From Parapedobacter lycopersici (GTDB lineage Bacteria > Bacteroidota > Bacteroidia > Sphingobacteriales > Sphingobacteriaceae): 64,000 nt of DNA. Where the stretch lies: positions 248,001 to 312,000 of the forward strand of contig NZ_JAMSLW010000002.1 in NCBI RefSeq assembly GCF_024643285.1. The letters are read 5' to 3'. Shown piece by piece: positions 46,303-53,818 of the stretch; position 1 is the stretch's first letter; every line of letters begins with the position of its first letter. The position numbers and the translations under genes are program-made. The notes under the pieces are model-generated. The model made no database searches. It was not told the origin of the DNA and worked only from the letters and a program-made list of their open reading frames with translations.

Positions 46303-46509
46303 TTTTTCCGACAAAACCCGGACACACCGCGCAGGCAATGCAGCTGCACCGTCCATGGATATTGTAGCAGGGCCGACCCATATCCGAACCGGCCGCCTAC
46401 GTTGCCAGGCCCGCACCGGACCAGCCGCAAAACAATTTTCGCACACCCGAAGCAAAGTCGGCCAAAGTTCATTAGCTTAGTCCCCGTACACCTAACTCGT
46501 TATAAACTT

Positions 46510-47865
46510 ATGGAAAAGAAGATTCTCCTGAATGAGCGTGATATGCCCACGCAATGGTATAATATTGTGGCTGATATGCCCAACAAGCCACTCCCGCCAC
46601 TGCATCCGGCCACCAAGCAACCGGTGGGTCCGGATGATCTGGCACCGTTATTCCCCATGGAACTCATCAAACAGGAAGTGGCTACGGCGCCGTATATCGA
46701 TATACCGGAAGAAGTACAGCAAGCCTACCGCATCTGGCGGCCTACGCCCCTGGTTCGGGCAACCAACCTGGAAAAGGCGCTCGGTACGGACTGCAAAATC
46801 TACTTTAAATACGAAGGAACAAGCCCCAGTGGCTCGCACAAGCCCAACACCGCAATTCCCCAGGCGTACTACAATAAGCAGGAAGGCGTAAAACGCATCA
46901 TCACTGAAACAGGTGCCGGCCAGTGGGGCACGGCATTGAGTTTCGCCTGCAGCCACTTCGGCATTGACTGTGAAGTCTATATGGTACGGATCAGTTTCGA
47001 CCAGAAGCCTTACCGCAAAATCCTGATGAATACGTTCGGCGCTAAGGTATATGCCTCCCCTACCAGTAACACGCAGGCCGGCCGGAATGCCCTCGCCGCC
47101 AACCCCAATACACCCGGGAGCCTGGGCCTGGCAATATCCGAGGCCATCGAGGTCGCCGTGGGCGACGGACAGACCAAATACGCGCTAGGCTCGGTGCTCA
47201 ACCACGTCCTGCTCCACCAAACCATTATCGGGCAGGAAGCCAAAAAGCAGCTGGAATATACCGGGGATTATCCGGATATCATCATCGCGCCGTTGGGCGG
47301 CGGCTCCAATTTCGCGGGCATCTCCTTTCCGTTCCTGAAAGACAAGATCGCGGGGAAACCCCTGCGCTGCGTCGCCGTGGAACCGGCCTCGTGTCCGAAA
47401 CTGACCAAGGGGAAGTTTATGTATGATTTCGGCGACACCCAGGGATATACGCCGCTGCTCCCCATGTATACGCTGGGACATACCTTTACCCCCGCCGCAA
47501 TTCACGCGGGTGGCTTACGCTACCACGGCGCCAGTGTGCTCTGCAGCCAATTGCTGAAAGACGGACTGATCGAAGCACAGGCTATCCAGCAGCTGGAATG
47601 CTTCGAAGCCGGTGTCCTGTTCGCCAAGGCCGAGGGTATCGTACCCGCTCCCGAAGCCAACCATGGCATCGCGCAGGTGATCCGGGAGGTCAATAAGGCC
47701 CGCGAAGAAGGTGTATCAAAAACCATCCTCTTCAACCTCTGCGGCCATGGTTTTGTGGATATGGCAGCCTACCAGGATTACTTCGACGGCAAACTACAAA
47801 ATCATACGTTTACGGATGCCGAACTAACCGCAGAACTGGCCAGCCTGGAAGCGCTGCAGCCCTAA
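46510..47865 (+). CDS. trpB: tryptophan synthase beta-like protein, TrpB2 type
   Basis: 451-residue PLP enzyme from the ATG at 46510 (MEKKILLNERDMPTQWYNI). An in-frame TTG at 46402 would add 36 unrelated residues. The PLP lysine lies in GSHKPNTA, the phosphate-binding loop is PLGGGSNFAG, and ETGAGQWG holds the substrate-side residues. The long N-terminus with PLPPLHP and GPDDLAPLFPMELI marks the TrpB2 subgroup, which makes tryptophan from indole and serine without a standard alpha partner. No other trp gene is near, so it may act in indole salvage or a related beta-replacement. Confidence 0.92.
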   Translation: MEKKILLNERDMPTQWYNIVADMPNKPLPPLHPATKQPVGPDDLAPLFPMELIKQEVATAPYIDIPEEVQQAYRIWRPTPLVRATNLEKALGTDCKIYFKYEGTSPSGSHKPNTAIPQAYYNKQEGVKRIITETGAGQWGTALSFACSHFGIDCEVYMVRISFDQKPYRKILMNTFGAKVYASPTSNTQAGRNALAANPNTPGSLGLAISEAIEVAVGDGQTKYALGSVLNHVLLHQTIIGQEAKKQLEYTGDYPDIIIAPLGGGSNFAGISFPFLKDKIAGKPLRCVAVEPASCPKLTKGKFMYDFGDTQGYTPLLPMYTLGHTFTPAAIHAGGLRYHGASVLCSQLLKDGLIEAQAIQQLECFEAGVLFAKAEGIVPAPEANHGIAQVIREVNKAREEGVSKTILFNLCGHGFVDMAAYQDYFDGKLQNHTFTDAELTAELASLEALQP

Positions 47866-47904
47866 TGGACTACCGGGCCGGCGAATGGCCAGCCAACGCT
47901 TCGG

Positions 47905-48378
47905 CTAACGGATCCGGAAATGCTCCCGTGCCTGGCCGGAGCGGAAAAAAACCAGCTGCACCCGGAAGAGATCGACCGTGACGGTCACTTCCGGGCGTGC
48001 CTTGATAGATTGCCAGAGCAGTTTTGCCTTTGCATTCCGATAGCTATCGGTAAGCAGCAGTACGCTGCCGGAATGAAGTTTTGGCCACAGCGCCCGAAGC
48101 CCATCGGCAGTCTCCCCGGCATCACGCCCGGTAGCCAAAACGAAATCCAGCGGTTCGGGTGCCGGACCGCTGCCCGGTTCATATACCTCCCGGGGCCTGA
48201 AATGGTCGACCAGCCGCGCGACCAGCCGCACGACCCGGTCGCGGGATTCCCCCGGCTGACGCCTGGCATAGATCACTTCATCAACCAGCCGGTACACAAA
48301 AGGCGAATGAGTGCCATGCCGCGTATTGGCGGTCAGCAAATGCTGCACGTAATCCAGGTAAAACCGGGCGCTTTTCAT
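47905..48378 (-). CDS. shortened class I methyltransferase-like protein
   Basis: A 157-residue protein. Its N-terminus (TRHGTHSPFVYRLVDEV) and C-terminus (VTVTVDLFRVQLVFFR, ending REHFRIR) match a family of about 250-residue SAM-dependent methyltransferase-like proteins of Bacteroidota. The middle is contracted: VYEPGSG, where motif I should be, is followed after only a few residues by PLDFVLATG, which normally lies about 50-60 residues later. The strands that hold S-adenosylmethionine therefore seem to be missing, with no frameshift or internal stop. It is probably not an active methyltransferase, or it has a new role. It converges on trpB2 and is divergent from the SirB1 gene. Confidence 0.6.
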   Translation of the reverse strand: MKSARFYLDYVQHLLTANTRHGTHSPFVYRLVDEVIYARRQPGESRDRVVRLVARLVDHFRPREVYEPGSGPAPEPLDFVLATGRDAGETADGLRALWPKLHSGSVLLLTDSYRNAKAKLLWQSIKARPEVTVTVDLFRVQLVFFRSGQAREHFRIR

Positions 48379-48416
48379 GCGGACAAATATGTGGATTTTT
48401 TCTAATCCATATTTTG

Positions 48417-48424
48417 TAACTTTG
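48417..48424 (+). promoter_or_regulatory. TAnnTTTG -7 element directly before the SirB1 gene
   Basis: TAACTTTG ends 5 bases before the ATG at 48430, so the mRNA is probably leaderless. The -33 element is poor. Confidence 0.5.
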
Positions 48425-48429
48425 TCTTA

Positions 48430-49296
48430 ATGGATAATAAAGAGTTAGATTCGTTAATCAGGCTGCTGGACGATCCGGACTCGGAAGTTTTCGAGCACGT
48501 AGAACAGCGGTTGCTCACCATGGGCCCGGAAGTCATCTCCCAGCTGGAGTCGGTGTGGGAGCAGTCTTTTGATGTGCTGCTCCAGACACGGATCGAAAAC
48601 CTGATCCACAAGATCCAGTTCAAGGATGTGCTGGAGGAGCTGGAGCTGTGGCGGCTGAGCGGTTCATTCGATCTTTTGCAGGGGCTCACCATTGTCAACA
48701 AGTACCAGTACCCCGATGTGGATGAACAGAAAATCATCAACCAGATCGAAGCCATTAAAAGGGACGTATGGCTGGAAATGATTTACAGCATGAGTGCGGT
48801 GGAAAAAGTGCGCTTGCTGAATAATGTCCTGTATAATGGATATGGTTTCTCCGGAAACACCAGTAATTACCACGACCCGCAGAATTCTTACATCAGTCAG
48901 GTACTTGAAAGCCGCAAGGGCAACCCCATCCTGCTTTCGTGCGTTTACAGCATCATTGCCCAGAAACTGGACATTCCCATTTACGGGGTAAACCTGCCAA
49001 AGCATTTTATCCTGGCCTACACGGAAGACCATACCCCCGTTGAGAATAAGAACGGTGTGCTGTTTTACATTAACGCCTTTAACCGGGGCCAGATTTTTGG
49101 ACGGCACGATGTAATCGCTTTTCTCAAGCAGCTTAATTTAACGCCCAATGACGATTTTGTGCTGCCCTGCAGCAATTTGGACATCATCACCCGGGTGCTG
49201 CGCAACTTATCCACTTCCTATGCCCAGGCCAGCAATGCCAGCAAGCAGGCGGAAATTGACCAGCTGTTGGACGTGCTGACGGCGGACGAGGTATAG
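48430..49296 (+). CDS. SirB1/transglutaminase-like family protein
   Basis: A 288-residue protein with an N-terminal helical part (about 1-105), probably HEAT-like because it starts LDSLIRLLDDPDSEVFEHVEQRL, followed by a transglutaminase-like core. The core shows LLNNVLYNGYGFSGNTSNYHDPQNSYISQV, RKGNPILLSCVYSIIAQKLDIPI and GVNLPKHFILAY, as in the SirB1 family. The Cys in LLSCVY and the His in LPKHFIL are positioned as a possible Cys-His pair. The biochemical role of SirB1 proteins is not established. The gene converges on the histidine kinase gene with only 11 bases between stops. Confidence 0.82.
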   Translation: MDNKELDSLIRLLDDPDSEVFEHVEQRLLTMGPEVISQLESVWEQSFDVLLQTRIENLIHKIQFKDVLEELELWRLSGSFDLLQGLTIVNKYQYPDVDEQKIINQIEAIKRDVWLEMIYSMSAVEKVRLLNNVLYNGYGFSGNTSNYHDPQNSYISQVLESRKGNPILLSCVYSIIAQKLDIPIYGVNLPKHFILAYTEDHTPVENKNGVLFYINAFNRGQIFGRHDVIAFLKQLNLTPNDDFVLPCSNLDIITRVLRNLSTSYAQASNASKQAEIDQLLDVLTADEV

Positions 49297-49307
49297 TGGA
49301 CAGTTAC

Positions 49308-50627
49308 CTAAAACACAAGCGTAAACACACTGCCTTCCCCTTCTTTGCTGTCGACGAGTATATTGCCACTGTGCAATAGCATGATCTGTTTGCTCAGCGT
49401 GAGGCCGATGCCGCTTCCGTTTTTCCGGGTGGTAAAGAAAGGGATAAAGATGTTCTCCAACAGATCAGGGGGAATACCTTTGCCATTGTCCTGCACCTTG
49501 ATATAAGCCCGTTCGTTCTTCCGTGACGCACTGAGACTGATATACGGAAATTTCGTCGTGCTCACGGCTTCAATGGCATTGATCAGCAGGTTGATCAGCA
49601 CCTGTTCGATCAGGTCGACATCCAGGTCAAGTTCCAGCTTGGTATCTTTGAGAATAATATCAAGTTCGATGTTTTTCTGCATCAGCGTCGGTTCCATCAG
49701 CTGGTAAAGATTTTCGAACACATCGGCAATCTGCACCCGGCTGGTATTCAGTCGGTCGATCCGGTTGAGCGACCGGTAAGTACCGGCGAACTTAAGCAAC
49801 CCTTCGCTCCTTCCCCGGATGGTCTGCACGCCGACACGGATATCTTCGAGCTCCTCACTCTGCGGCATCTGCTGCAGCCTGTTTTTCAGGGTATCGGCCA
49901 GCGACGATATCGGTGCAATGGAATTCATGATCTCGTGGGTAAGCACACTCAACAGCTTCTGCCAGGCTTTTGACTCGGTCTCATCAATGGTTTCGTTGAC
50001 GTTCTGATAGGTGATCAGCCGGTAGCTGCCTTCGGCGGTCTGAAAATCCCGCGCATAGAGCAGCACCTTTAGGTTTCCGCCCGCCGCCGGCAGCGTTTGC
50101 AGCAAAGCGTTTCCGATGACCAGATCAACGGTCTGCCGGTAAAGTTCTGGATTCCGCTTTTCCAGCGCCGAAAAATCGTGGAGGTGGGGAATGGCAAAAA
50201 GGTCACGGAAGGCTTTATTCATCCAGATGACCTTGCCGGAATTTTTATCGTATGACAGGATGGCCGTACCCACAATATCCAGGATCTGTTGCAGGTATTG
50301 GTATTGGATTTCCCTGTCGCTGCTTATTTTCCGCAGTATGGCGTTTACATTGTTGAACGCCTCGTACATCGGCCTCAATTCCGCAGACATGCCCTGGGTG
50401 CGGAATACGCGGGTAAAGTCCCGGTATTTTGCGGCTTCGGCAAATTCATCAAGTTCCCGGTAAATACGCCATTGCGCACGAAAATTGATCACAAACAGCC
50501 AAATACATACAAGCGCTACCAGAAGTGCCAGCCAGTAGTTGGCCTGCACAAGCAAATAAAGGAGTACGCCCAGTGCGATGAATAACGCCAGGCCCCGCCA
50601 CAGCATCAAGCGCCTGATTGCCTTCAT
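49308..50627 (-). CDS. sensor histidine kinase, NtrY-like
   Basis: 439-residue membrane kinase with two N-terminal membrane segments (about 8-28 and 30-48) and almost no periplasmic loop, so the signal is probably sensed in the membrane or cytosol. A PAS-like domain follows (about 105-215). The phosphoacceptor is His231 in SVLTHEIMNSIAPI. The ATPase domain has NLLINAIEAV (N box), VQDNGKGIP (G1) and GSGIGLTLS (G2). Its gene starts 2 bases after the response regulator, so they form one two-component operon. The adjacent efflux genes are the likely target. Confidence 0.92.
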   Translation of the reverse strand: MKAIRRLMLWRGLALFIALGVLLYLLVQANYWLALLVALVCIWLFVINFRAQWRIYRELDEFAEAAKYRDFTRVFRTQGMSAELRPMYEAFNNVNAILRKISSDREIQYQYLQQILDIVGTAILSYDKNSGKVIWMNKAFRDLFAIPHLHDFSALEKRNPELYRQTVDLVIGNALLQTLPAAGGNLKVLLYARDFQTAEGSYRLITYQNVNETIDETESKAWQKLLSVLTHEIMNSIAPISSLADTLKNRLQQMPQSEELEDIRVGVQTIRGRSEGLLKFAGTYRSLNRIDRLNTSRVQIADVFENLYQLMEPTLMQKNIELDIILKDTKLELDLDVDLIEQVLINLLINAIEAVSTTKFPYISLSASRKNERAYIKVQDNGKGIPPDLLENIFIPFFTTRKNGSGIGLTLSKQIMLLHSGNILVDSKEGEGSVFTLVF

Positions 50628-50629
50628 GA

Positions 50630-51982
50630 TCAGATATCGTATTTGTTGAGCCGCCTGTACAGCGCTGCGCGGGTGATTCCCAGCTCCCTTGCCGCCTTGG
50701 TGATATTACCATTATGCTTATCGACCACATTCCGTATGGTTGCGCGTTCAAGTTCACCTAAATTATGCGCTGCCTCGGCGACTTCAGCTGGTGCGCTGCC
50801 GGGTTTGTTTTCTATCGGAGAAAAGATAATGTCGGCCGGTGTAAGCAATTCCTGCTCGGCCATGATGACTGCGCGTTCCATGCTGTACTGAAGCTCCCGT
50901 ACATTGCCTGGATAGTGATAGGTCAACAATTTCTGGCAGGCTGCTTCACCCAGTTTTACTTCGGGTTTCAGGTATTTGGCTGCATATTTTTTCAGGAAAT
51001 GATTCGCAATCAGAACGATATCCTCCCCGCGTGCCCGAAGAGGCGGCACCTGGAGCTCCACCGTATTAATCCGGTAGATGAGGTCGCGCCTGAACCGGCT
51101 TTCATCGGCCAGTGTCTCCAGTGGCACGTTCGTGGCGCAGAGCAGCCGGATATCCACCGGCACCGGGCTGTTGCTTCCCAGCGGCACCACCTGCCGGTTT
51201 TGGAGGGCGGTCAGCAGCTTAGCCTGCTGGCGCAGGGGAATGTTGCCGATTTCATCGAGGAACAGCGTTCCTGCGTTGGCCGCCTCAAACCGGCCTTCCC
51301 GGTCGTCACGGGCATCGGTGAATGCCCCCTTTTTATGCCCGAACAATTCACTTTCGAACAGCGTGTCGGTAAGCGAGCCCACATCTACCTTGACATAGGG
51401 TTTCTCCGCCCGCATGGATTGGGTATGTATTGCGGCCGCGATCAGGTCCTTGCCGGTGCCGTTTTCGCCAAGGATCAGGATATTGGCATCGGTGGGTGCT
51501 ATTTTTTTTATTTTGTAGAACAGTTCCTGCATGATGGCCGATTCCCCGATCAGTTCCATCGGCGGGGCCACCGAAACCGGTTTGGCGGATTTGCCCTTCT
51601 TCTGGTTCGCGAGCGTTTCTTCGATGATGGCCATCAGCTGCTCGTTCTGCCAGGGTTTTACCACGAAGTCCACCGCACCCTGTTTGAGCGACCGTACGGC
51701 CAGGTCAATAGCGCCGTAGGCCGTAATCAGGATCACGGGAAGCTGCGGCTTTAATGCATTGACCCGGTTGAGCCAGTACAGCCCTTCGTTCCCTGTGTTA
51801 ATGGCGCTTTTGAAATTCATATCCAGCAGCATCAGGTCTACGTCGTTCCGGCTTAACAGTGTAGGGATATTTTCGGGATTGTACTCGGTGATGACTTTCT
51901 TTACCCGGTTTTTCAGCAGTAAGGTTACTGCGGTGAGTAAATCCCGGTCGTCATCTACTACTAAAATGGTTGCATTTTTCAC
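50630..51982 (-). CDS. sigma-54-dependent response regulator (NtrC family)
   Basis: 450-residue enhancer-binding activator. The receiver domain (1-120) has phosphoacceptor Asp54 in LMLLDMNF and acidic residues at 10-12. The AAA+ domain (about 143-380) has Walker A GENGTGKD (172-179), the sigma-54 contact loop GAFTDA (219-224, usually GAFTGA) and Walker B LFLDEIGN (240-247). The C-terminal Fis-type helix-turn-helix (about 405-450) ends in NITKAARELGITRAALYRRL. It is transcribed toward its kinase, away from tolC. The half-site cluster at 53579-53620 is a natural candidate for its binding site. rpoN is not in the window. Confidence 0.94.
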   Translation of the reverse strand: MKNATILVVDDDRDLLTAVTLLLKNRVKKVITEYNPENIPTLLSRNDVDLMLLDMNFKSAINTGNEGLYWLNRVNALKPQLPVILITAYGAIDLAVRSLKQGAVDFVVKPWQNEQLMAIIEETLANQKKGKSAKPVSVAPPMELIGESAIMQELFYKIKKIAPTDANILILGENGTGKDLIAAAIHTQSMRAEKPYVKVDVGSLTDTLFESELFGHKKGAFTDARDDREGRFEAANAGTLFLDEIGNIPLRQQAKLLTALQNRQVVPLGSNSPVPVDIRLLCATNVPLETLADESRFRRDLIYRINTVELQVPPLRARGEDIVLIANHFLKKYAAKYLKPEVKLGEAACQKLLTYHYPGNVRELQYSMERAVIMAEQELLTPADIIFSPIENKPGSAPAEVAEAAHNLGELERATIRNVVDKHNGNITKAARELGITRAALYRRLNKYDI

Positions 51983-52163
51983 GGTATATGTATTAGGTAA
52001 GTCCGGAATCTTATTCCATTTTTATCAAAACTACTATAAAATATCCATGCTGACGCGGGTCAACCCTACTTTTTTATTCGTAAGCCCACAAGATTTAAGG
52101 CGACATGAAAACGGAACGAAAGACCGGTGCTTCTATCTATAGCGGAATGCGCCGGCCGTCTAC

Positions 52164-53498
52164 CTAAAACTGCAGGTTCCCACTGTAATAATCGATCATC
52201 AGCTGCCGCATGATCCATTCGTATTTCGAGATGAGGAGCCTGGCGTTGGTCGTATCCATTTTATTCTTGGCGATCAGAAAGGGAACTGAATCAATATCGC
52301 CCGCCTCAAACCTAATTTCCGCAATCCGGTATGAAGCGCTGAAACTGGCGGATTCCTCGACGAGGTTATTGTAGCTGTCCTTGGCCAGTGCCAGGTCGAA
52401 GATCGCCCGGTCTGTCTGCTGCCGCAGCGCATTTCGCTGGTTTTCCTCCAGGTATTCGGCATTGGACACCGCCAGCTTGGCACGTGCCACATTATTCCGG
52501 GTGGTTAACCCGTTGAGCAGCGGGATGGATAGGGTGAACTGCAAATACCGGCCCAGGTTATTCTGCATCTGACGGCCATAAGACAGGTTCTCATTGCCCG
52601 AATAATTGCTTTCGAAGCCGGCACCGACCTTCAGGGATGGAAAATAAACAGAACGGGCTACTTTCAGTGCAACACTGGCCTCTTTTGCCCGTAATGCAGC
52701 GGCCCGAATGGCAGGCAGCGTATTTACCGCATAATCGTAAAGCTGTACATTGTCAGCGGGCTGCGGGTCGGCCAGCAGCTCCTCGCCCAACGGACGGATT
52801 TCAACCGCACTTCCCGGCGGCAGATTCAGCAGGTTGGCCAGCGCCACGCGGCTATTGTTGCAGCTGATGAGCAAATCATTAACAGCAGTCTGGTCGGCCA
52901 TATATTGTCCCTTGAGGTCGTAATAATCACCCGGATTGATGGCTCCTTTTTCATGCTGTATGGTTGCCTGATTCAGCTTTTGCTCGGTTACCGCCGCATT
53001 CAGCTCGGCCTGTTTCAGCATATCCTGCGCAGTAAGCAGCTGCACATATGCAAGCATGACATCCAGTTTTACCTGGTCCTGGACATTGTTGTTTTCCATT
53101 TCTGTTGCCTGCAGGGCGATGGCCTGCTGGCGGATGTTGCGGAGTGTACCCAGTCCGTCAAACAGTGTCAATGAACTGCTGATATTCTGGTTGCCTGCGG
53201 TAAACCGCCGCTCGATATACTGGTTGGTGGTCGGGTCGATCCGCCGGCCCTGGCTGAGCGAATGGCCCAGCGTGGCGTTCAGGCTGGGCAGCTGGTTCTG
53301 CCAGGCTTGCCGCCGGTCAATTTCCGCCTGCTCAATCAGCAGCCGGCTCTGCTGGGCGTTGATGTTCTGCTGGAGTGCAAGCGCGATGCATTGTTCCAGG
53401 CTTAAGGTATCCACATCGGCGACCTGGCTTCTGGCTGCGGAAAAAACCAGGCATAAGCAACTGATCAGGGTAAAACTATATAAATGATAACGTTTCAT
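52164..53498 (-). CDS. TolC family outer membrane efflux protein
   Basis: 444 residues with a signal peptide (about 1-25). Two repeats of long coiled-coil helices and short barrel strands follow, as in TolC. The family patterns LSLEQCIALALQQNINAQQSRLLIEQAEID at the N-terminus and the matching second half starting near SVALKVARSVYFPSLKVGAGF are visible. It forms the outer-membrane duct of a tripartite exporter. The adaptor and ABC components are encoded on the opposite strand across a 320-base regulatory gap, so the tripartite set is divided into two divergent units. The two-component genes lie downstream on the same strand, 181 bases away. Confidence 0.92.
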   Translation of the reverse strand: MKRYHLYSFTLISCLCLVFSAARSQVADVDTLSLEQCIALALQQNINAQQSRLLIEQAEIDRRQAWQNQLPSLNATLGHSLSQGRRIDPTTNQYIERRFTAGNQNISSSLTLFDGLGTLRNIRQQAIALQATEMENNNVQDQVKLDVMLAYVQLLTAQDMLKQAELNAAVTEQKLNQATIQHEKGAINPGDYYDLKGQYMADQTAVNDLLISCNNSRVALANLLNLPPGSAVEIRPLGEELLADPQPADNVQLYDYAVNTLPAIRAAALRAKEASVALKVARSVYFPSLKVGAGFESNYSGNENLSYGRQMQNNLGRYLQFTLSIPLLNGLTTRNNVARAKLAVSNAEYLEENQRNALRQQTDRAIFDLALAKDSYNNLVEESASFSASYRIAEIRFEAGDIDSVPFLIAKNKMDTTNARLLISKYEWIMRQLMIDYYSGNLQF

Positions 53499-53524
53499 TG
53501 TTTATTTACTTTGCTCCTATCCTT

Positions 53525-53539
53525 CCATAGCCTGTGCCA
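53525..53539 (-). promoter_or_regulatory. possible sigma-54 promoter for tolC
   Basis: On the minus strand TGGCAC (53534-53539) is followed at canonical spacing by ATGG instead of TTGC. The -24 box is perfect, the -12 box weak. Transcription would start about 15 bases before the tolC ATG. Confidence 0.4.
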
Positions 53540-53578
53540 AACTAACAGGAAGCTGAAAAACAACACCTTATCGTATAT

Positions 53579-53620
53579 GGTGTTCGCCTGAGGTGTTCGC
53601 AAACGGACACCCGCTGTCCG
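53579..53620. promoter_or_regulatory. candidate enhancer (upstream activating site) with four half-sites
   Basis: GGTGTTCG at 53579 and 53592 (13 bases apart, each followed by C), its inverted form CGGACACC at 53604, and GCTGTCCG at 53613. The second and third copies form a near-perfect palindrome around CAAA. Fis-type activators such as the neighbouring regulator bind such dyads. The cluster lies 40 bases from the tolC -24 box and 65 bases from the hlyD -24 box. Confidence 0.6.
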
Positions 53621-53684
53621 CTTTCGGATAGCTTTCATTTTTCAGCACCCGTGTTAATTATTGAAAATCAATGCATTAATTTTA

Positions 53685-53699
53685 TGGCACAACATTGCA
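53685..53699 (+). promoter_or_regulatory. possible sigma-54 promoter for hlyD operon
   Basis: TGGCAC (53685-53690) and TTGCA (53695-53699), both perfect, but separated by 4 instead of 5 bases. The predicted start is about 109 bases before hlyD. The short spacer weakens the case. Confidence 0.45.
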
Positions 53700-53793
53700 T
53701 AGCTAATTGGCACGGATGAACAGGTGATGGCTGGCAAGGCAACCACCTGGCCGACGAGAAGGAAACAACAATAGAAAAGGACCGGAAGCACAG

Positions 53794-53814
53794 GACTGCC
53801 GGCTGATAGCTAAA
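53794..53814 (+). repeat. short 7-bp array before hlyD
   Basis: Three consecutive heptads, among them GGCTGAT and AGCTAAA, end 4 bases before the hlyD ATG at 53819. Confidence 0.5.
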
Positions 53815-53818
53815 CAAA

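Larger units (their letters stand above)
45969..46509. other. 541-base intergenic region between the metzincin and trpB2
   Basis: The region holds a well-formed minus-strand promoter, a hairpin next to it, and an 11-bp-period repeat nearer trpB2. Short overlapping ORFs on both strands here have no recognisable product. No clear plus-strand promoter was found for trpB2. Confidence 0.6.
53499..53818. other. 320-base divergent regulatory region between tolC and hlyD
   Basis: It contains four GGTGTYCG-like half-sites in the middle, outward TGGCAC boxes on both flanks, and a short heptad array immediately before hlyD. No vegetative TTTG/TAnnTTTG promoter of good quality was seen for either gene, which supports alternative sigma factor control. 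Confidence 0.65.

Noticed and set aside
46148-46472. Three overlapping minus-strand frames before trpB2
   Set aside because: They overlap each other, include the 11-bp repeat and encode no recognisable protein.
46402-46509. TTG start extending TrpB2 by 36 residues
   Set aside because: The extension is unlike the family; the ATG at 46510 gives the normal N-terminus.
43251-49296. A genomic island with mobile elements around the KilA-N gene
   Set aside because: No transposase, integrase, direct target repeats or tRNA boundary was seen; only the KilA-N gene itself looks foreign.
51311-51334. Altered sigma-54 contact loop (GAFTDA) as evidence of a dead activator
   Set aside because: The last two positions vary among functional members of this group, and the remaining ATPase motifs are intact.
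50765-51754. 329-codon open frame antisense to the response regulator
   Set aside because: Low-complexity, no domain, fully inside the real gene on the other strand.
53708-53714. Second TGGCACG as an alternative sigma-54 promoter for hlyD
   Set aside because: No GC at the required distance downstream.
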